Source: Dysgonomonas sp. 511
GTDB taxonomy: Bacteria > Bacteroidota > Bacteroidia > Bacteroidales > Dysgonomonadaceae
Assembly: GCF_010501105.1 (NCBI RefSeq)
Contig: NZ_QVMQ01000012.1
Location: 34,604-98,603, forward strand
Direction: 5' to 3'
DNA: 64,000 bases
Each line of letters begins with the position of its first letter. The stretch's first letter is position 1. The position numbers and the translations under genes were made by a program. The notes below the pieces were generated by a model that saw nothing but the letters and a program-made list of their open reading frames with translations, was not told the DNA's origin and made no database searches. Shown here piece by piece: positions 63,079 to 64,000 of this stretch.

Positions 63079-64000
63079 TTACTTTACAATCTCCTTCACC
63101 TGATTATATACATTCTCCGGAGTGAATCCTAACTTTTCATCAAGCACTTTATACGGAGCCGAGAATCCGAAGGATTGCATGCCCCATACTTTGCCGTTGT
63201 CGCCAACCAGCCCTTGCAGGGTGACAGGCAGTCCGGCGGTCAGTCCGAATTTCTTCTTGTCTTTCGGCAATACGCTCTCCTGATAGGCTGCCGGTTGTGT
63301 GCGGAACAGACCTTCGGACGGTACAGAGACGATACGGGTCTTTACGCCGTCTGCCTTGAGCAGCTTGGCTCCGTCTACCAGTGTCGATACTTCCGAGCCG
63401 GAAGCGAGGAGGATAACGTCGTAGCCTTCGTCTTCTTGTACGATGTATGCACCTTTTTCTGTCTGTAGGGCTTCGTTGTAGCGGTTGGTAGCGGCTGGCA
63501 GGTCGTTGATATTCTGCCGCGAGAAGATAAGGCCTGTAGGGGTTGATTTATTCTCCATAGCCATCTTCCAGGCTACTGTAGCTTCGGTTACGTCTGCCGG
63601 ACGCAAAACGAGCATGGAGTTGTGCCCGTGGTGGTTCTGGAGTTTTTCCATCAGGCGTATTTGTGCTTCTTGCTCTATCGGTTCGTGGGTTGGGCCGTCT
63701 TCGCCAACGCGGAAAGCGTCGTGTGTCCAGATGAACTTAACTGGCAGTTCCATCAGGGCAGCCAGGCGGATGGCTGGTTTCATATAGTCGGAGAACACGA
63801 AGAAGGTAGCGCAGGCTGGTACGATTCCGCCATGCAGGCTCATGCCGATGCACAAGCAAGCCATAGTCAGTTCGGAAACTCCTGCTTGCAGGAATGCTCC
63901 TGAGAAGTCGCCTTTTTGCATGGCGTGTGTTTTCTTGAGGAAGCCGTCGGTCTTGTCCGAGTTCGACAGGTCGGCCGAAGAGACTACCATGTTCTCTACT
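63079..64000 (-). CDS. Transketolase, C-terminal part (5' end outside the window)
   Basis: The frame remains open to the window edge, so the gene starts beyond 64000; the visible part is about 307 residues. [15 protein letters not shown] marks the pyrimidine-binding domain, with [31 protein letters not shown] and [19 protein letters not shown], the region contacting ThDP and sugar. The C-terminal domain contains [22 protein letters not shown]. Thiamine-diphosphate enzyme of the pentose phosphate pathway. Confidence 0.93.
   Translation of the reverse strand, partial: [306 protein letters not shown]

Overview
The window looks like a chromosomal segment of a Bacteroidales bacterium, and something close to Dysgonomonadaceae is plausible. 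Support comes from upstream elements of the form TTG/TTTG-N19-21-TAnnTTTG, the Bacteroidetes sigma-factor consensus, found in front of many genes. Ribosome binding sites are weak or absent. Phylum-typical families are present: DUF4290, two-subunit aspartate carbamoyltransferase without PyrR, SPOR-domain proteins, short-type alpha-glucan phosphorylase with a GT3 glycogen synthase, meso-diaminopimelate dehydrogenase, and a Ser-type sulfatase. The taxonomic call is inference from gene content only.

Layout. 1-1.4 kb: the 3' end of a sulfatase, tRNA-Leu(UAA), and an orphan leftward promoter and terminator that bracket a candidate structured RNA. 1.4-8.2 kb (minus): uvrA, lytic transglycosylase, ispE, ddh and a DUF2461 gene. 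8.5-12.7 kb (plus): DUF4290, rimM, an M16 peptidase, an outer-membrane barrel protein, a small helical protein and a PPTase. tex (minus) follows. 15.1-24.5 kb: a minus-strand surface-glycan cluster with a Wzm/Wzt ABC exporter, a NodZ-like glycosyltransferase, four GT2 enzymes, a sugar aminotransferase, a WbqC-family protein and a divergent second aminotransferase-like protein. 24.6-30 kb: a small lipoprotein, an AMP-forming ligase, mtaB and a Ser-type sulfatase lipoprotein. 30.7-35.8 kb: a sigma factor, an amidinotransferase-fold hydrolase, mutS2 and an NAD(P)-binding protein. 35.9-43.5 kb (minus): glycogen phosphorylase, glycogen synthase, U32 protein, pdxH and flavodoxin. 43.7-45.8 kb (plus): a leader ORF with an attenuator-like terminator, then pyrB, pyrI and a flavin reductase-like gene. 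45.8-56.3 kb (minus): an MBL hydrolase, two SPOR proteins, serS, a HEAT-repeat protein, a Tat-exported Gfo/Idh/MocA oxidoreductase and three small exported proteins. 56.6-59.8 kb (plus): rfbA, rfbC, a GH25 lysozyme and an S41 peptidase. 60.2-64 kb: malic enzyme (plus), then rpiB and the 3' part of a transketolase (minus).

Themes. RfbA and RfbC supply dTDP-sugar chemistry. RfbA plus an RmlB outside the window would also feed the DegT-type aminotransferase in the glycan cluster, whose product would be polymerised by the GT2 enzymes and exported by Wzm/Wzt. Much of the unexplained structure is intergenic. One repeat family is MITE-like: 150-170 bp, with 17-bp terminal inverted repeats and 10-11 bp target duplications, and one copy sits inside the loop of a transcription terminator. 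Other repeats are a second long-hairpin family, a promoter-bearing GTTACTTTT motif, and a tandem 14-15 bp repeat in front of two glycan genes. The best candidates for new biology are the apparent pyrBI attenuation leader, the orphan ~220-nt RNA next to tRNA-Leu, and the paired aminotransferase-like/WbqC module. No phage, CRISPR array or complete insertion sequence was seen.
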